A stretch of 64,000 nt of DNA from Pseudahrensia aquimaris (GTDB taxonomy: Bacteria > Pseudomonadota > Alphaproteobacteria > Rhizobiales > Rhizobiaceae): the NCBI RefSeq assembly GCF_042676045.1, contig NZ_JBHTJV010000009.1, forward strand, positions 496,001-560,000. Reading direction: 5' to 3'. Each line of letters starts with the position of its first letter. The stretch's first letter is position 1. Position numbers and translations under genes: made by a program. Positions 50,167 to 59,160 of this stretch are shown here, piece by piece. Under the pieces are notes generated by a model. It saw only the letters and a program-made list of their open reading frames with translations, was not told where the DNA came from and ran no database searches.

Positions 50167-52487
50167 CCTGCTGCAGCGTTCCCCTCACGTCTGACCAAGG
50201 CACTGGCGAACACCGCACAGCCCAAGCGCATCTCGCCAGCGAGGAGATCCGTCTTGCCGCTCGCTCACTTGGCAACGGCTTGCTGCAAACCGATTTCATT
50301 GTACCCGAAATGCACTGCGTCGCTTGTATCTCGAAAATCGAGAAGAGCCTCGCCAAGCTGCCGCAAGTCGAACAAGCCCGCGCAAATCTCTCCAACCGCC
50401 GTGTGAGTATCGTTTGGAACCCCGACCGGGGCGACGCGTTGGCGCTGGATCAAACACTTGATGGTTTGGGCTTCGATCACACGCTATATTCTGGCGACGA
50501 ACCGGAGAATGACACCGTCTCGGCCAAAGGCCGTCAATTGCTGATGTCGCTCGCTGTAGCGGGCTTTGCCTCTGCCAACATCATGCTGCTTTCCGTCTCT
50601 GTATGGTCCGGCGCCGATGCGGAGACGGCCAAGCTATTCCATCTCATTTCCGGCATGATTGCCGTGCCGGCCGTGGCTTATGCCGGTCGTCCGTTCTTTT
50701 CGTCTGCCCTGAAAGCCCTGTCTGCCGGTCGTTTGAACATGGACGTGCCGATTTCGCTCGCCGTCCTGTTGGCCCTTTTGATGGGTCTTTATGAAAGTCT
50801 TGGCGATGGCCAGGAAGCCTATTTCGACGCTTGCGTAATGCTGCTCTTCTTCCTGCTCATTGGCCGATATCTTGACCATATGATGCGTGAGCGCGCCCGT
50901 GGCTCAGTGGAGAGTCTGGCCAAGCTTACCGCTCGAGGCGGGGTCGTCGTCGGCAACGACGGTGAGCTGAGCTATCTGCCGCAATCAGCCCTGCAACCGG
51001 GTCAGCGCCTGCGCATTATGCCCGGAGAGCGCTTTCCCGTAGACGGCACAATCGTTGAAGGTGCAACCGACATCGACCGGTCGCTCGTGACCGGAGAAAG
51101 CGATGGCTGTTTGGCAAGCGTTGGTGAAACTATTGAGGCCGGTGTCCTGAACCTTACCCGCCCGATTGATATCATCGCCACCAGCGATGCCTCCAATTCG
51201 TTCCTCGCTGAAATGATGCAGATGATGGAAGCTGCACAAAATGGCAGAGGCCGTTATGTTCGCGTTGCCGAACGCATGGCGACCATTTACGCCCCCGCAG
51301 TCCACCTGCTCGCATTGGTTACATTTGTTGGCTGGTTGGTTGCGACAGGCGGCGATTGGAAGGCTTCGCTCTACTGCGCCATTGCCGTTCTCATCATCAC
51401 ATGCCCATGCGCGTTGGGCCTGGCGGTCCCCGTGGTTCACGTCATTGGCGCTGGCCGCTTGCTCAAAGAGGGCATTTTCATGCGCGACGGGTCCGCCTTT
51501 GAGCGCATGGCGGAAATCGATCGTGTGGCCTTCGACAAGACCGGCACGCTGACGCTCGGCACGCCGTGTTTGACCAAGGCTACCGACGTCACCAAGAACG
51601 ATGGAAAGATCATTGCTGCACTCGCCGCCCGCTCCAGTCATCCTGTCGCCAACGCGCTTTGTGTGCACTTTAGCGATCAGCAGACTGTGGAGCTTGACGA
51701 TATAGAAGAGATCGCGGGCTTTGGCTTGCAAGCGCATATCGATGGCAAGACGGTGCGTTTGGGTCGTCCGGAATGGGTCGTTGAAATTTCCCAAGGTGAT
51801 AGCATTGATGAGACAGCAACCAGCGCGTTTTGCATCGAAGGTGAAGCACCCGCACTGTTCTATCTGACGGACAAAATCCGTTCTGGCGCACGCGAAACTG
51901 TCGATGCGCTGAAGGCCCACAATTTGAGTGTAGAAATTCTGTCAGGTGACCGCGCCGCCAATGTCGCGCCGGTCGCTGCACAACTCGGCATTCCCGACTA
52001 TCAGGCGCAGCTAACCCCGAAGGGCAAGTTGGACCATCTGGCTGGTCTTTCAAGCAGGGGCAACAAGGTCTTGATGCTGGGCGATGGTCTCAACGATGCG
52101 CCATCCCTTGCCGCGGCTCACGTATCCATGGCACCGGCATCGGCGTCCGAGATTGGGCGTCTGGCATCGGATTTCGTGTTCTTGCGCAAAGATCTCTCTG
52201 CCGTTCCATTCGCTCACACGGTTTCTTTGAAAACGCGCCGCCTGATCCAGCAAAATTTCGGCATCGCGCTGGCCTACAACTGCATCTCCGTGCCACTCGC
52301 AATGGCAGGCCACGTCACGCCCCTGATTGCTGCGATTGCGATGTCAGCATCTTCTATTGTCGTGGTCGCGAATTCTATGCGTCTCAACTGGGTGGCGGGC
52401 GCGATGACGGCTGAGGCTGGCAGCGAAGTGGCTCCTGTGCCACCTTCCAATTCCGTAGGCCTCTCACCAAAGCAGGCAGTGTCATGA
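50163..52487 (+). CDS. ccoI: Copper-translocating P1B-type ATPase CcoI (FixI)
   Basis: This 774-residue heavy-metal ATPase has an N-terminal metal domain (MHCVACISKI, Cys52/55), TGES phosphatase motif, CPC ion-binding helix (TCPCALGLAVP, near residue 415), phosphorylation site DKTGTLT (near 458), SSHPVANA and MLGDGLNDAP. It exports copper to the periplasm for assembly of the oxidase copper centre rather than for detoxification. There is a second cysteine pair at residues 3-4. Confidence 0.96.
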   Translation: MTCCSVPLTSDQGTGEHRTAQAHLASEEIRLAARSLGNGLLQTDFIVPEMHCVACISKIEKSLAKLPQVEQARANLSNRRVSIVWNPDRGDALALDQTLDGLGFDHTLYSGDEPENDTVSAKGRQLLMSLAVAGFASANIMLLSVSVWSGADAETAKLFHLISGMIAVPAVAYAGRPFFSSALKALSAGRLNMDVPISLAVLLALLMGLYESLGDGQEAYFDACVMLLFFLLIGRYLDHMMRERARGSVESLAKLTARGGVVVGNDGELSYLPQSALQPGQRLRIMPGERFPVDGTIVEGATDIDRSLVTGESDGCLASVGETIEAGVLNLTRPIDIIATSDASNSFLAEMMQMMEAAQNGRGRYVRVAERMATIYAPAVHLLALVTFVGWLVATGGDWKASLYCAIAVLIITCPCALGLAVPVVHVIGAGRLLKEGIFMRDGSAFERMAEIDRVAFDKTGTLTLGTPCLTKATDVTKNDGKIIAALAARSSHPVANALCVHFSDQQTVELDDIEEIAGFGLQAHIDGKTVRLGRPEWVVEISQGDSIDETATSAFCIEGEAPALFYLTDKIRSGARETVDALKAHNLSVEILSGDRAANVAPVAAQLGIPDYQAQLTPKGKLDHLAGLSSRGNKVLMLGDGLNDAPSLAAAHVSMAPASASEIGRLASDFVFLRKDLSAVPFAHTVSLKTRRLIQQNFGIALAYNCISVPLAMAGHVTPLIAAIAMSASSIVVVANSMRLNWVAGAMTAEAGSEVAPVPPSNSVGLSPKQAVS

Positions 52488-52633
52488 ACCAGGTTCTGAT
52501 CCTTATCCCCGTTGCCCTTGGCTTAGGAGCAGTCGGGTTGGCAGCTTTCATATGGTCGCTTCGCAGCGGCCAATATGAAGACATGGCAGGTGCGGCGGAG
52601 CGCATTTTGGAAAAAGATGACCAGCCTGACTAG
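52484..52633 (+). CDS. ccoS: cbb3-type oxidase assembly protein CcoS
   Basis: This 49-residue protein has one membrane helix (VLILIPVALGLGAVGLAAFIW) and the family's SLRSGQYEDMAGAAERIL segment. CcoS is needed to insert haem b and copper into the oxidase. The ATG overlaps the ccoI stop (ATGA). It is the last gene of the operon, with a terminator 25 bases later. Confidence 0.95.
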   Translation: MNQVLILIPVALGLGAVGLAAFIWSLRSGQYEDMAGAAERILEKDDQPD

Positions 52634-52657
52634 GCATGCTGATCAATCGAGCAAACC

Positions 52658-52696
52658 AAAAGGCCGCCTCGGGATTACCGAAGCGGCCTTTTGTTT
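52658..52696 (+). terminator. Rho-independent terminator of the cco operon
   Basis: AAAAGGCCGC (52658-52667) pairs with GCGGCCTTTT (52683-52692), with an inner TCGG/CCGA extension and a TTTTGTTTG tail. It ends the cco transcript and may also serve the convergent membrane-protein gene. Confidence 0.9.
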
Positions 52697-52717
52697 GCGA
52701 CCCGTGGGTCGGTTTGA

Positions 52718-53221
52718 TTATCTATCTGTGCCGTCTAGCGATATGGCATATTTCTGTTGCATGTTGAGCATCACCGCAACTTCCGCGCCAATTGCGCCGG
52801 TTGCCGCAAACCGCTTGATCACATAGCAGGCCAAAGCTGAATCAACCGTCTCAATCACTGCGATAACAGCCAATGCACTTAACAGTGCGATAGTGGAAGC
52901 AAGACCGCCGGCAAAGAGGCCGACAGTAAGCACATGCGCCAGCCAAATCATCGAAGCGACGAGCAGGGCACCTGCAGCCATTTCAACAATGGAAGGTCTG
53001 TTTGATAGGCCCAAACGGTCAGCGCGGATCACGCGAACAACGCTCCAGCCCGCGAGGCCGGCTGAAAGCACTGCGCCGCCAACAAATGTGGTGATGCCTG
53101 AAGGGGCTACCGCTGCAAGTCCTGCAAGTGCTGCGGCGGTGAGGCCCAATTGCACTAAGCGGTGCGAGGCTTTGAAGCCAACCGTTTCGCGCGTATCCAA
53201 TGTAGCTGTCTGTATCGTCAT
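52718..53221 (-). CDS. Hypothetical membrane protein
   Basis: This 167-residue protein has four or five hydrophobic segments from residue 25 on (LGLTAAALAGLAAVAPSGI, FVGGAVLSAGLAGWSVVRVI, GALLVASMIWLAHVL, STIALLSALAVIAVIETVDSAL). I recognise no family. A GGATGGGAA ribosome region precedes the ATG at usual spacing. It lies downstream of the histidine kinase gene in the same direction but 165 bases away. Function unknown. Confidence 0.7.
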   Translation of the reverse strand: MTIQTATLDTRETVGFKASHRLVQLGLTAAALAGLAAVAPSGITTFVGGAVLSAGLAGWSVVRVIRADRLGLSNRPSIVEMAAGALLVASMIWLAHVLTVGLFAGGLASTIALLSALAVIAVIETVDSALACYVIKRFAATGAIGAEVAVMLNMQQKYAISLDGTDR

Positions 53222-53386
53222 GACAGGTTTCCCATCCTTAACTCTAGAACGCCAATTTTGGACGGCTCTGGTTAAAGCGGCGATAAGACTTGGCCCCTCA
53301 AAGGGCTCTTCTGAATTGGTGGTTAAGCAAGGGTTGATCGAAAGGCGACGTATTTAACGATCCACGCCGCCTTTGCATTGTTGCCT

Positions 53387-54871
53387 TCAAGCAGCGCTGG
53401 CGCGGCCCGCAACATTGTCTTCCGGCAGCACGTCGCCTTCTGTGTCGGGTTGAGACATATCCACGTGCCCCTTGAGCGGCAGCGTGATAATGAACGTGCT
53501 TCCCACACCTGCCTGACTTTGAACGTTGATGGAGCCGCCCATAGCCTGACACATCTTGCGTGCGACTGTGAGCGACAAGCCCGTGCCACCATAGCGTCCA
53601 TCGGAGGCCTCACGCGAAGCTGAGAAAGTCTCGAACACTGTCGCCATGTCTTCCGCTCTAATGCCGCAGCCTGTATCGCGAACGTCAATCTGGATCATTG
53701 TTTTGCCATTGGCATAGGTGAACGTGCGGGAGGCAAGTGTAATAATGCCATTTTCGGTGTGCTTGGCTGCGTTTTCGACAACTGATTCCAGCACCTGTTG
53801 CAAGCGGCCTTCGTCGATCACAGCATCAATGTCACCAAGGTGATATTCGACGCGGTTGTTGTTTTTCTCAATCAGCGCGGTCTTTGCGTCCACCGAGTTT
53901 TGAATCGTATCGCTCAGTTTCTGCGATTTGAAGTCAAAGCCCATACGGCCCGCTTCAATCTTCGACAGATCGAGGATCATGTTGATCATGCGGATCAGAT
54001 AAGTGGCTGCATCGTGAATCCGGTCCACGTCACGGCGCATGAAATCGTCGCCCGATTCGTCCGCGTCTTCACGCAACAATTCGCTATAGCCAAGGACGGC
54101 ATTCAACGGTGTGCGCAGTTCGTGGCTCATTCGAGCGAGAAATTCGGATTTCATTGAAGAAACGCGATCAGCATAGGCAACCGCTTGGCGAAGCTCGTCC
54201 GTTGCCTGCATCCGGCGCTTTACTTCGTTCTCCATCTCGATACCGGCATCAAAGATGCGCGAATAATAGATCGCCATCGTAGCCACGTAGCACAGAGCAG
54301 CGATGGTGGAGATGAGGCCAAGACCCTGCGCTGCAACCAGCGGTATATCGTTTATTGGCGGCGTCGTCAGAGTGTAAAACGCCACAAATGTGATGAAACA
54401 CCCGCCAGAAATACCAAACAGATGCGGCTGCAAGCGCCGCTCACCTCCAATATAGAACAGCGACAGGATTGGAATGATCAGAAGCCAAGGCAGCGTGGGC
54501 GACGCCACGCCGCCGTAGAAATAGCAGCTCCATAAAATGCAGAAGTTCAAGTTCACAACGGAAGTCAGAACCAGTTTTTTGTAAGACACACCCCAACGTA
54601 GCAGAGGCGGAAACAGCCAAAACGAGGTGATCGAAAGCGCCAGCACAAGCATGTCAATGCCGGGTGTGGGATCAAAGAGGAACAACGCCAAAGGCACAGT
54701 ATTGCCAAGAACCGGACCCATTGTGTGCGAAATCAGGAACATCCTGGCCTGATTTTCTTCCTGCCGATCACCCTTGATGGATGCTGGCACGAAGAAATCG
54801 ATCAAACGCTGGTAGGCGCTCGCAATAGACTGGAAGACACCGCTTCTTGTGGCTGTGGTGACGTTGCTCAT
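53387..54871 (-). CDS. Membrane sensor histidine kinase (orphan)
   Basis: This kinase of about 494 residues has six N-terminal membrane helices as the sensor part, with no large periplasmic domain. A HisKA dimerisation domain carries the phosphorylated histidine in FLARMSHELRTPLNAVLGY, and a HATPase domain has VVENAAKHTENG, DTGCGIRAED and GGTGLSLTV. No response regulator is adjacent. ATG at 54871 with GGGGA is preferred over ATG at 54883. Its signal is unknown; lying close to the cco operon, it might respond to redox or membrane state, which is speculation. Confidence 0.9.
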   Translation of the reverse strand: MSNVTTATRSGVFQSIASAYQRLIDFFVPASIKGDRQEENQARMFLISHTMGPVLGNTVPLALFLFDPTPGIDMLVLALSITSFWLFPPLLRWGVSYKKLVLTSVVNLNFCILWSCYFYGGVASPTLPWLLIIPILSLFYIGGERRLQPHLFGISGGCFITFVAFYTLTTPPINDIPLVAAQGLGLISTIAALCYVATMAIYYSRIFDAGIEMENEVKRRMQATDELRQAVAYADRVSSMKSEFLARMSHELRTPLNAVLGYSELLREDADESGDDFMRRDVDRIHDAATYLIRMINMILDLSKIEAGRMGFDFKSQKLSDTIQNSVDAKTALIEKNNNRVEYHLGDIDAVIDEGRLQQVLESVVENAAKHTENGIITLASRTFTYANGKTMIQIDVRDTGCGIRAEDMATVFETFSASREASDGRYGGTGLSLTVARKMCQAMGGSINVQSQAGVGSTFIITLPLKGHVDMSQPDTEGDVLPEDNVAGRASAA

Positions 54872-55181
54872 AAGGTTCCCCATCTCCCCTTGGCCGTCGG
54901 TGCTCTTATATATGCAACGAACGGTTGGGCCGTCGGTGCGGGTCTTTTCGATCAAACGAAACTTTCCGCACGCATTGATGAACTCACTTTAGATCAAAGG
55001 CATTGCCGATCCGTAAACGTTGGATGCTGCGGGTATGATTAACTTTTTTCGCCCCAACCCATTCTCAATTAAAGGTTCGTTAGCCATTTCGGTGTTTCTT
55101 GGGTCCACGGGAACGAGCTGTGCGGCGCCTTTTGGTCTGTCGGTTCCGCCTCACAGTATTAGGGACAGGGAACTGGGCCAC
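54872..55181. promoter_or_regulatory. 310-base divergent intergenic region with a CtrA-like motif
   Basis: This gap between the divergent kinase and porin genes holds no convincing gene, although the porin frame is open from 55020. At 55069-55083 TTAA, 7 bases, TTAG resembles the CtrA box TTAA-N7-TTAAC with mismatches. It lies about 100 bases before the porin start. Otherwise I see nothing specific. Confidence 0.3.
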
Positions 55182-55985
55182 ATGTTTAAAAAGTCGTTAA
55201 TTTCAGTCTTGCTCATGACGACGCCAGCCATATCTGCCGACATGGTTCACGAGACGCAGTACGAGCCAGCACCGCAGTATGAAGCAGAAGTGCAACCTAT
55301 CAGATGGACCGGCCTTCGGCTTGGTATCCATGCCGGTATCACGCACACATCCGCCGACGCCAATTTGGGCGATACGGCTGGCGATCTTATCAACCTTGAT
55401 GTCTATAACGGGCTTTTCCCGGACCTCATCTCTGCTGATAACAATTCTTTTGCCGGCGGCATTGACGCTGGCTATGACTATCAAATTGGCAACGTTGTCT
55501 TGGGCGTCGCGGGTGATCTGACGTTCTCCAATATTGACGTCACGAACACCTTCGCGCGGGTTGATCCCAACCCAAACCCACCATTTACGGGCGTGAACAC
55601 CAACACGGCTTATATGACCAAGGTTGATTACTTGGCGACTGCACGCCTGCGTATGGGTTATGCGTTTGACCGTACAATGATCTATGGCACAGCCGGTGTT
55701 GCAACCGCGGAAGTCGAAAACCGCTTTGACCTTGAGATCCCGGAACTTGCCTATACTTCGCCGAACTGGGCTGAGAAAAATCGTTTGACGGGCCTCGTGC
55801 TCGGCATCGGTGTGGAGCACCAGATCACGGATAATTGGCGCTTCTCGTTGGAACTCCAGCATGTCGATTTGGGTGATGTTACAGTCAACGCCGTTGATCC
55901 GACCAACTTCCCCGGTCAGGAAATCAACTACACGTTTGACAACAAGCTGATGCTGGCACGCTTCGGCCTAGCCTACGCTTTCTAA
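55182..55985 (+). CDS. Outer-membrane beta-barrel porin family protein (Omp25/Omp31-like)
   Basis: This 267-residue protein has a short signal peptide (MFKKSLISVLLMTTPAISA). Beta-barrel strands follow, with GIDAGYDYQIGNVVLGVAGDL, LRMGYAFDRTMIYGTAGVA, and a C-terminal ARFGLAYAF ending in Phe as for BamA-inserted proteins. The layout matches the rhizobial Omp25/Omp31 family. ATG at 55182 starts the signal peptide; the longer open frame is rejected. It likely forms a small outer-membrane barrel; its function is structural or unknown. Confidence 0.9.
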   Translation: MFKKSLISVLLMTTPAISADMVHETQYEPAPQYEAEVQPIRWTGLRLGIHAGITHTSADANLGDTAGDLINLDVYNGLFPDLISADNNSFAGGIDAGYDYQIGNVVLGVAGDLTFSNIDVTNTFARVDPNPNPPFTGVNTNTAYMTKVDYLATARLRMGYAFDRTMIYGTAGVATAEVENRFDLEIPELAYTSPNWAEKNRLTGLVLGIGVEHQITDNWRFSLELQHVDLGDVTVNAVDPTNFPGQEINYTFDNKLMLARFGLAYAF

Positions 55986-56015
55986 GCAAACCCGGCTTTC
56001 AGGAATTTAATGATG

Positions 56016-56040
56016 CCGCCGGCTCAAGCGAGCCCGGCGG
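56016..56040. terminator. GC-rich hairpin between convergent porin and engB genes
   Basis: CCGCCGGCTC (56016-56025) pairs with GAGCCCGGCGG (56030-56040) with one bulged base and an AAGC loop. It overlaps the engB stop. No T-tract follows, so it may be a weak two-way terminator. Confidence 0.45.
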
Positions 56041-56701
56041 AATACATTATTGCGGCCTTTAAATCGTCGATCCCTGCGCTTTTTTCACTCGATGTGGATA
56101 CAAGCTCTGGAAAAGCGGCGGGACGTTTTTTAATCCGCAGCAGCGTGTCCGCCTCCAGCTTTACCAGCGCAGGCGCTTTAATCTTGTCGCCCTTCGTCAA
56201 AACGATTTGATACGAGACGGCAGCCTTGTCCAGCAGGTCGAGCACAGCTTCATCATTTTTCTTGATGCCATGACGGCTGTCGATCAGCACGAACACGCGC
56301 TTCAGGGTGGTTCGACCCTGTAGGTAAGAGAAGATCAACTGCTGCCATTTGTCGACGGCTTCTTTTGGTGCTTTCGCGAAGCCATAACCGGGCATATCAA
56401 CCAGCGCGAGCGGCGGAATGCCGTCTTCGAACTCACCCTCCTGAACGAAGAAATTCAGTTCCTGCGTCCGCCCGGGCGTATTTGATGTTCGCGCCAATCC
56501 TTTAGTACCCGTCAGTGCATTGATGAGCGAAGACTTGCCCACATTGGAGCGGCCCGCAAACGCAATTTCAGACGGACCTTCCGGCGGCAGAAACTCCATT
56601 GACGGCACACCACGCACAAAAATCCATGGATTGGCAAAGAACTTTCGCCCCGCGCCCTTTCTTGCGGCGCGTTCAAGCTCCTCCGGTGTTGGCTCGCTCA
56701 C
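56024..56701 (-). CDS. engB: Ribosome biogenesis GTP-binding protein EngB (YihA/YsxC)
   Basis: This 225-residue GTPase is involved in ribosome assembly. It has G1 GRSNVGKSSLINAL, G3 DMPGYGFA and G4 TKGDK in order, and a short N-terminal extension. GTG at 56699-56701 starts it, overlapping the LOG stop (GTGA). Confidence 0.96.
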   Translation of the reverse strand: MSEPTPEELERAARKGAGRKFFANPWIFVRGVPSMEFLPPEGPSEIAFAGRSNVGKSSLINALTGTKGLARTSNTPGRTQELNFFVQEGEFEDGIPPLALVDMPGYGFAKAPKEAVDKWQQLIFSYLQGRTTLKRVFVLIDSRHGIKKNDEAVLDLLDKAAVSYQIVLTKGDKIKAPALVKLEADTLLRIKKRPAAFPELVSTSSEKSAGIDDLKAAIMYSAGLA

Positions 56702-57546
56702 GCTGACAATCCGTAAAAATCGCTGACGACTTTCCAGCCCTCTTCAGCGCTATCGACGATGGTGAACAGGTTCATGTCATCCGGCGAAATCGTGCCCTCT
56801 TCTGCAAGCGCTTCGATGTTTATGGCTCGGTCCCAAAAGTGTTTTCCAAACAACAAAACAGGCACCCGCTCCATGCGCCCTGTTTGGATTAGCGTCAGCG
56901 TTTCAAAAAACTCGTCCAATGTGCCAAAGCCACCGGGGAAGACTGCAACTGAAGATGCCCGCATTAAAAAGTGCATTTTGCGGATCGCGAAATAGTGGAA
57001 GTTGAACGAAAATTCCGGCGTTACATATTCGTTGGGCGCTTGTTCGTGGGGCAGCACGATGTTGAGGCCGATATTGGGTGCGCCAACATCCAGTGCGCCG
57101 CGCGATCCTGCTTCCATGACGCCGGGGCCACCGCCTGTGACGACAACGTACTCAGTGAAACCTGTCTTGGCCGAAGCCTCCGACGCCAACTGGGAGAAAC
57201 GGCGGGCCTCGGTGTAGTATTTCGAACTCGCTTTGAGGTTCTTACGCTGGGTTTCGTTCTTCGCAGCCCAAGGCTCCGTGCCTGGTTCTGCAATGCGAGC
57301 ACCGCCGAAAAGCACTGTGGTGGAAACAATTCCAGCCTCTTCCAGCATCATTTCCGGCTTGAGAAGTTCTAACTGTAACCGGATTGGCCGTGTCTCTGGC
57401 CTGCACAGAAAGTCGGGGTCATCAAAGGCTAGCTTATAGGCAGGCGATCGCGTTTGTGGCGTGTCGGGAACGGCTTTGACCTGCTCGCGGTCTTTTGACG
57501 AACGCTTCAACGGGTTGTGCGGCTGGGGCATCTGATTTTTTGCCAT
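56698..57546 (-). CDS. LOG family protein (TIGR00730-like)
   Basis: This 282-residue Rossmann-fold protein of the LOG family has the signature PGGFGTLDEFFE and an upstream GGGPGVMEAGSRGALDVG nucleotide loop. LOG proteins remove ribose 5-phosphate from nucleoside monophosphates; plant-hormone activation is their best-known role, whereas in bacteria the substrate is unsettled. The ATG at 57546 (MAKNQMPQ) with AGGAAAA is preferred over upstream in-frame starts. engB follows in the same transcript. Confidence 0.9.
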   Translation of the reverse strand: MAKNQMPQPHNPLKRSSKDREQVKAVPDTPQTRSPAYKLAFDDPDFLCRPETRPIRLQLELLKPEMMLEEAGIVSTTVLFGGARIAEPGTEPWAAKNETQRKNLKASSKYYTEARRFSQLASEASAKTGFTEYVVVTGGGPGVMEAGSRGALDVGAPNIGLNIVLPHEQAPNEYVTPEFSFNFHYFAIRKMHFLMRASSVAVFPGGFGTLDEFFETLTLIQTGRMERVPVLLFGKHFWDRAINIEALAEEGTISPDDMNLFTIVDSAEEGWKVVSDFYGLSA

Positions 57547-57700
57547 GAAATTTTCCTGATGGAGCATGGAATTTGACGCGTATGCGTCCAACGCGAACGC
57601 ATAACGATAGGGGCGCGATGCGTCAAAGTGCAAAAGCCGTTGCAGCGAACAGGCGCACCGCTATAAAGGCGCAACAAAACTTCAAGACTGCGAGAAACCC

Positions 57701-58546
57701 ATGAGCCACGCCGACCTGCAAGCTACCATCGAAAAAGCCTTCGAAGAACGCGACAGCGTCTCCATCAACACCCAAGGTGCGGTGCGCGAAGCGGTGGAAG
57801 AAGCGCTGAATCTGCTCGACAGTGGCAAAGCGCGCGTTGCGCACAAGGGCGACGACGGCAATTGGGTCGTCAATCAATGGCTGAAACAAGCCGTGCTGTT
57901 GTCTTTCCGCTTGAACGATATGGAAGTGATTGACGGCGGAAACGGAAAGTCCGTCTGGTGGGATAAGGTGCCATCCAAGTTTGAAGGCTGGGGTGCTGCA
58001 CAGTTCCGCGAAGCCGGTTTCCGCGCTGTTCCCGGCGCGATCTGCCGCCACGCAGCTTATATTGGCAAGAACGTCGTGCTGATGCCGTCCTTCGTGAACC
58101 TTGGTGCTTACGTAGATGATGGTTCAATGGTCGATGGCTGGGCAACCGTTGGCTCTTGCGCGCAGATCGGCAAGAACGTGCACCTCTCCGGCGGTGTTGG
58201 AATCGGCGGCGTTTTGGAGCCGCTGCAAGCTGGCCCGACCATTATCGAAGACAATTGTTTCATCGGCGCGCGCTCAGAAGTGGTTGAAGGCTGCATCGTG
58301 CGTGAAGGCTCGGTGTTGGGAATGGGCGTCTATATCGGCCAGTCCACCAAGATCGTGAACCGTGCAACGGGCGAGATCACTTACGGCGAAGTCCCGCCTT
58401 ATTCGGTGGTCGTTGCAGGCGCTATGCCCGGCAAGCCGATGGGCAATGGCGAACCTGGCCCAAGCCTCTATTGCGCAGTGATCGTGAAAACCGTTGACGA
58501 AAAAACACGCTCGAAGACAGGCATCAACGAATTGCTGCGCGATTGA
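57701..58546 (+). CDS. dapD: 2,3,4,5-tetrahydropyridine-2,6-dicarboxylate N-succinyltransferase
   Basis: This 281-residue left-handed beta-helix acyltransferase has hexapeptide repeats (AYIGKNVVLMPSFVNLGAYV, CAQIGKNVHLSGGVGIGGVL) and an N-terminal helical domain. It adds succinate to tetrahydrodipicolinate in lysine and diaminopimelate synthesis. dapE, acting three steps later (after the DapC aminotransferase step), lies 1.5 kb downstream. It is divergent from the LOG/engB pair. Confidence 0.97.
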   Translation: MSHADLQATIEKAFEERDSVSINTQGAVREAVEEALNLLDSGKARVAHKGDDGNWVVNQWLKQAVLLSFRLNDMEVIDGGNGKSVWWDKVPSKFEGWGAAQFREAGFRAVPGAICRHAAYIGKNVVLMPSFVNLGAYVDDGSMVDGWATVGSCAQIGKNVHLSGGVGIGGVLEPLQAGPTIIEDNCFIGARSEVVEGCIVREGSVLGMGVYIGQSTKIVNRATGEITYGEVPPYSVVVAGAMPGKPMGNGEPGPSLYCAVIVKTVDEKTRSKTGINELLRD

Positions 58547-58583
58547 ATCACTAGCTGGACAAAGGGTATAGACGATTAAGGCG

Positions 58584-59072
58584 TTGCTCGGCAGATATTT
58601 CTCGTTTCAAGGACGCCTCAACCGCCAACCCTTTTGGTTGAGGTATTTCGCTTTCTTGGGCTGCATTTTAGCCCTCTATGCAGCTGCTGCCGTCTTGATG
58701 GTGGGCATCGGCTCCCTCGGCTCGGGGACCGCCAATTCTGTAATCGGCATTTTCGGGCTCATCGTTGTGGTGATTCCGTTTGTTCTTGCCTTTTATGTTT
58801 CGATATTCTCTCTTGCAGTCCGTCGTTTGCATGACCGCAACAAGTCCGGCTGGTGGATCCTGCTGCCGGTTGCCATAGGCGCGGTGCAAGGCTTTATCCA
58901 AGAAATTCAGGGTCCATCTTCTATTTTGGCTGTGATGGGCTCGTTCGGAACATTTATTGTGTTTCTCTGGTTTTTCGTTGAGTTGGGATTTCTGCGCGGC
59001 ACTGACGGCCCCAACCGTTTCGGTCCCAACCCGTTGGGTGTTGGTGAGGTTGATGTTGAGGTTTTTGAATAG
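58584..59072 (+). CDS. DUF805 family membrane protein
   Basis: This 162-residue protein has the DUF805 pattern: an aromatic start (YFSFQGRLNRQPFWLRYFAF), four hydrophobic segments and the conserved AVRRLHDRNKSGWWILLP. The function is unknown. A TTG at 58584 with AAGG upstream is the likely start. It sits between dapD and the MBL gene in the same direction. Confidence 0.83.
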   Translation: MLGRYFSFQGRLNRQPFWLRYFAFLGCILALYAAAAVLMVGIGSLGSGTANSVIGIFGLIVVVIPFVLAFYVSIFSLAVRRLHDRNKSGWWILLPVAIGAVQGFIQEIQGPSSILAVMGSFGTFIVFLWFFVELGFLRGTDGPNRFGPNPLGVGEVDVEVFE

Positions 59073-59160
59073 CGCGCGACCACCTGCGGCGTTTTAGGGG
59101 GGTTGCCGAACCCTTGTTGGCAGACATAGCCTTGGAATAACCAAAGGAGTGCTCAGCCCC

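Noticed and set aside
55020..55181. Longer N-terminus for the porin starting at 55020
   Set aside because: The signal peptide begins cleanly at ATG 55182, and the upstream part has no homologous character.
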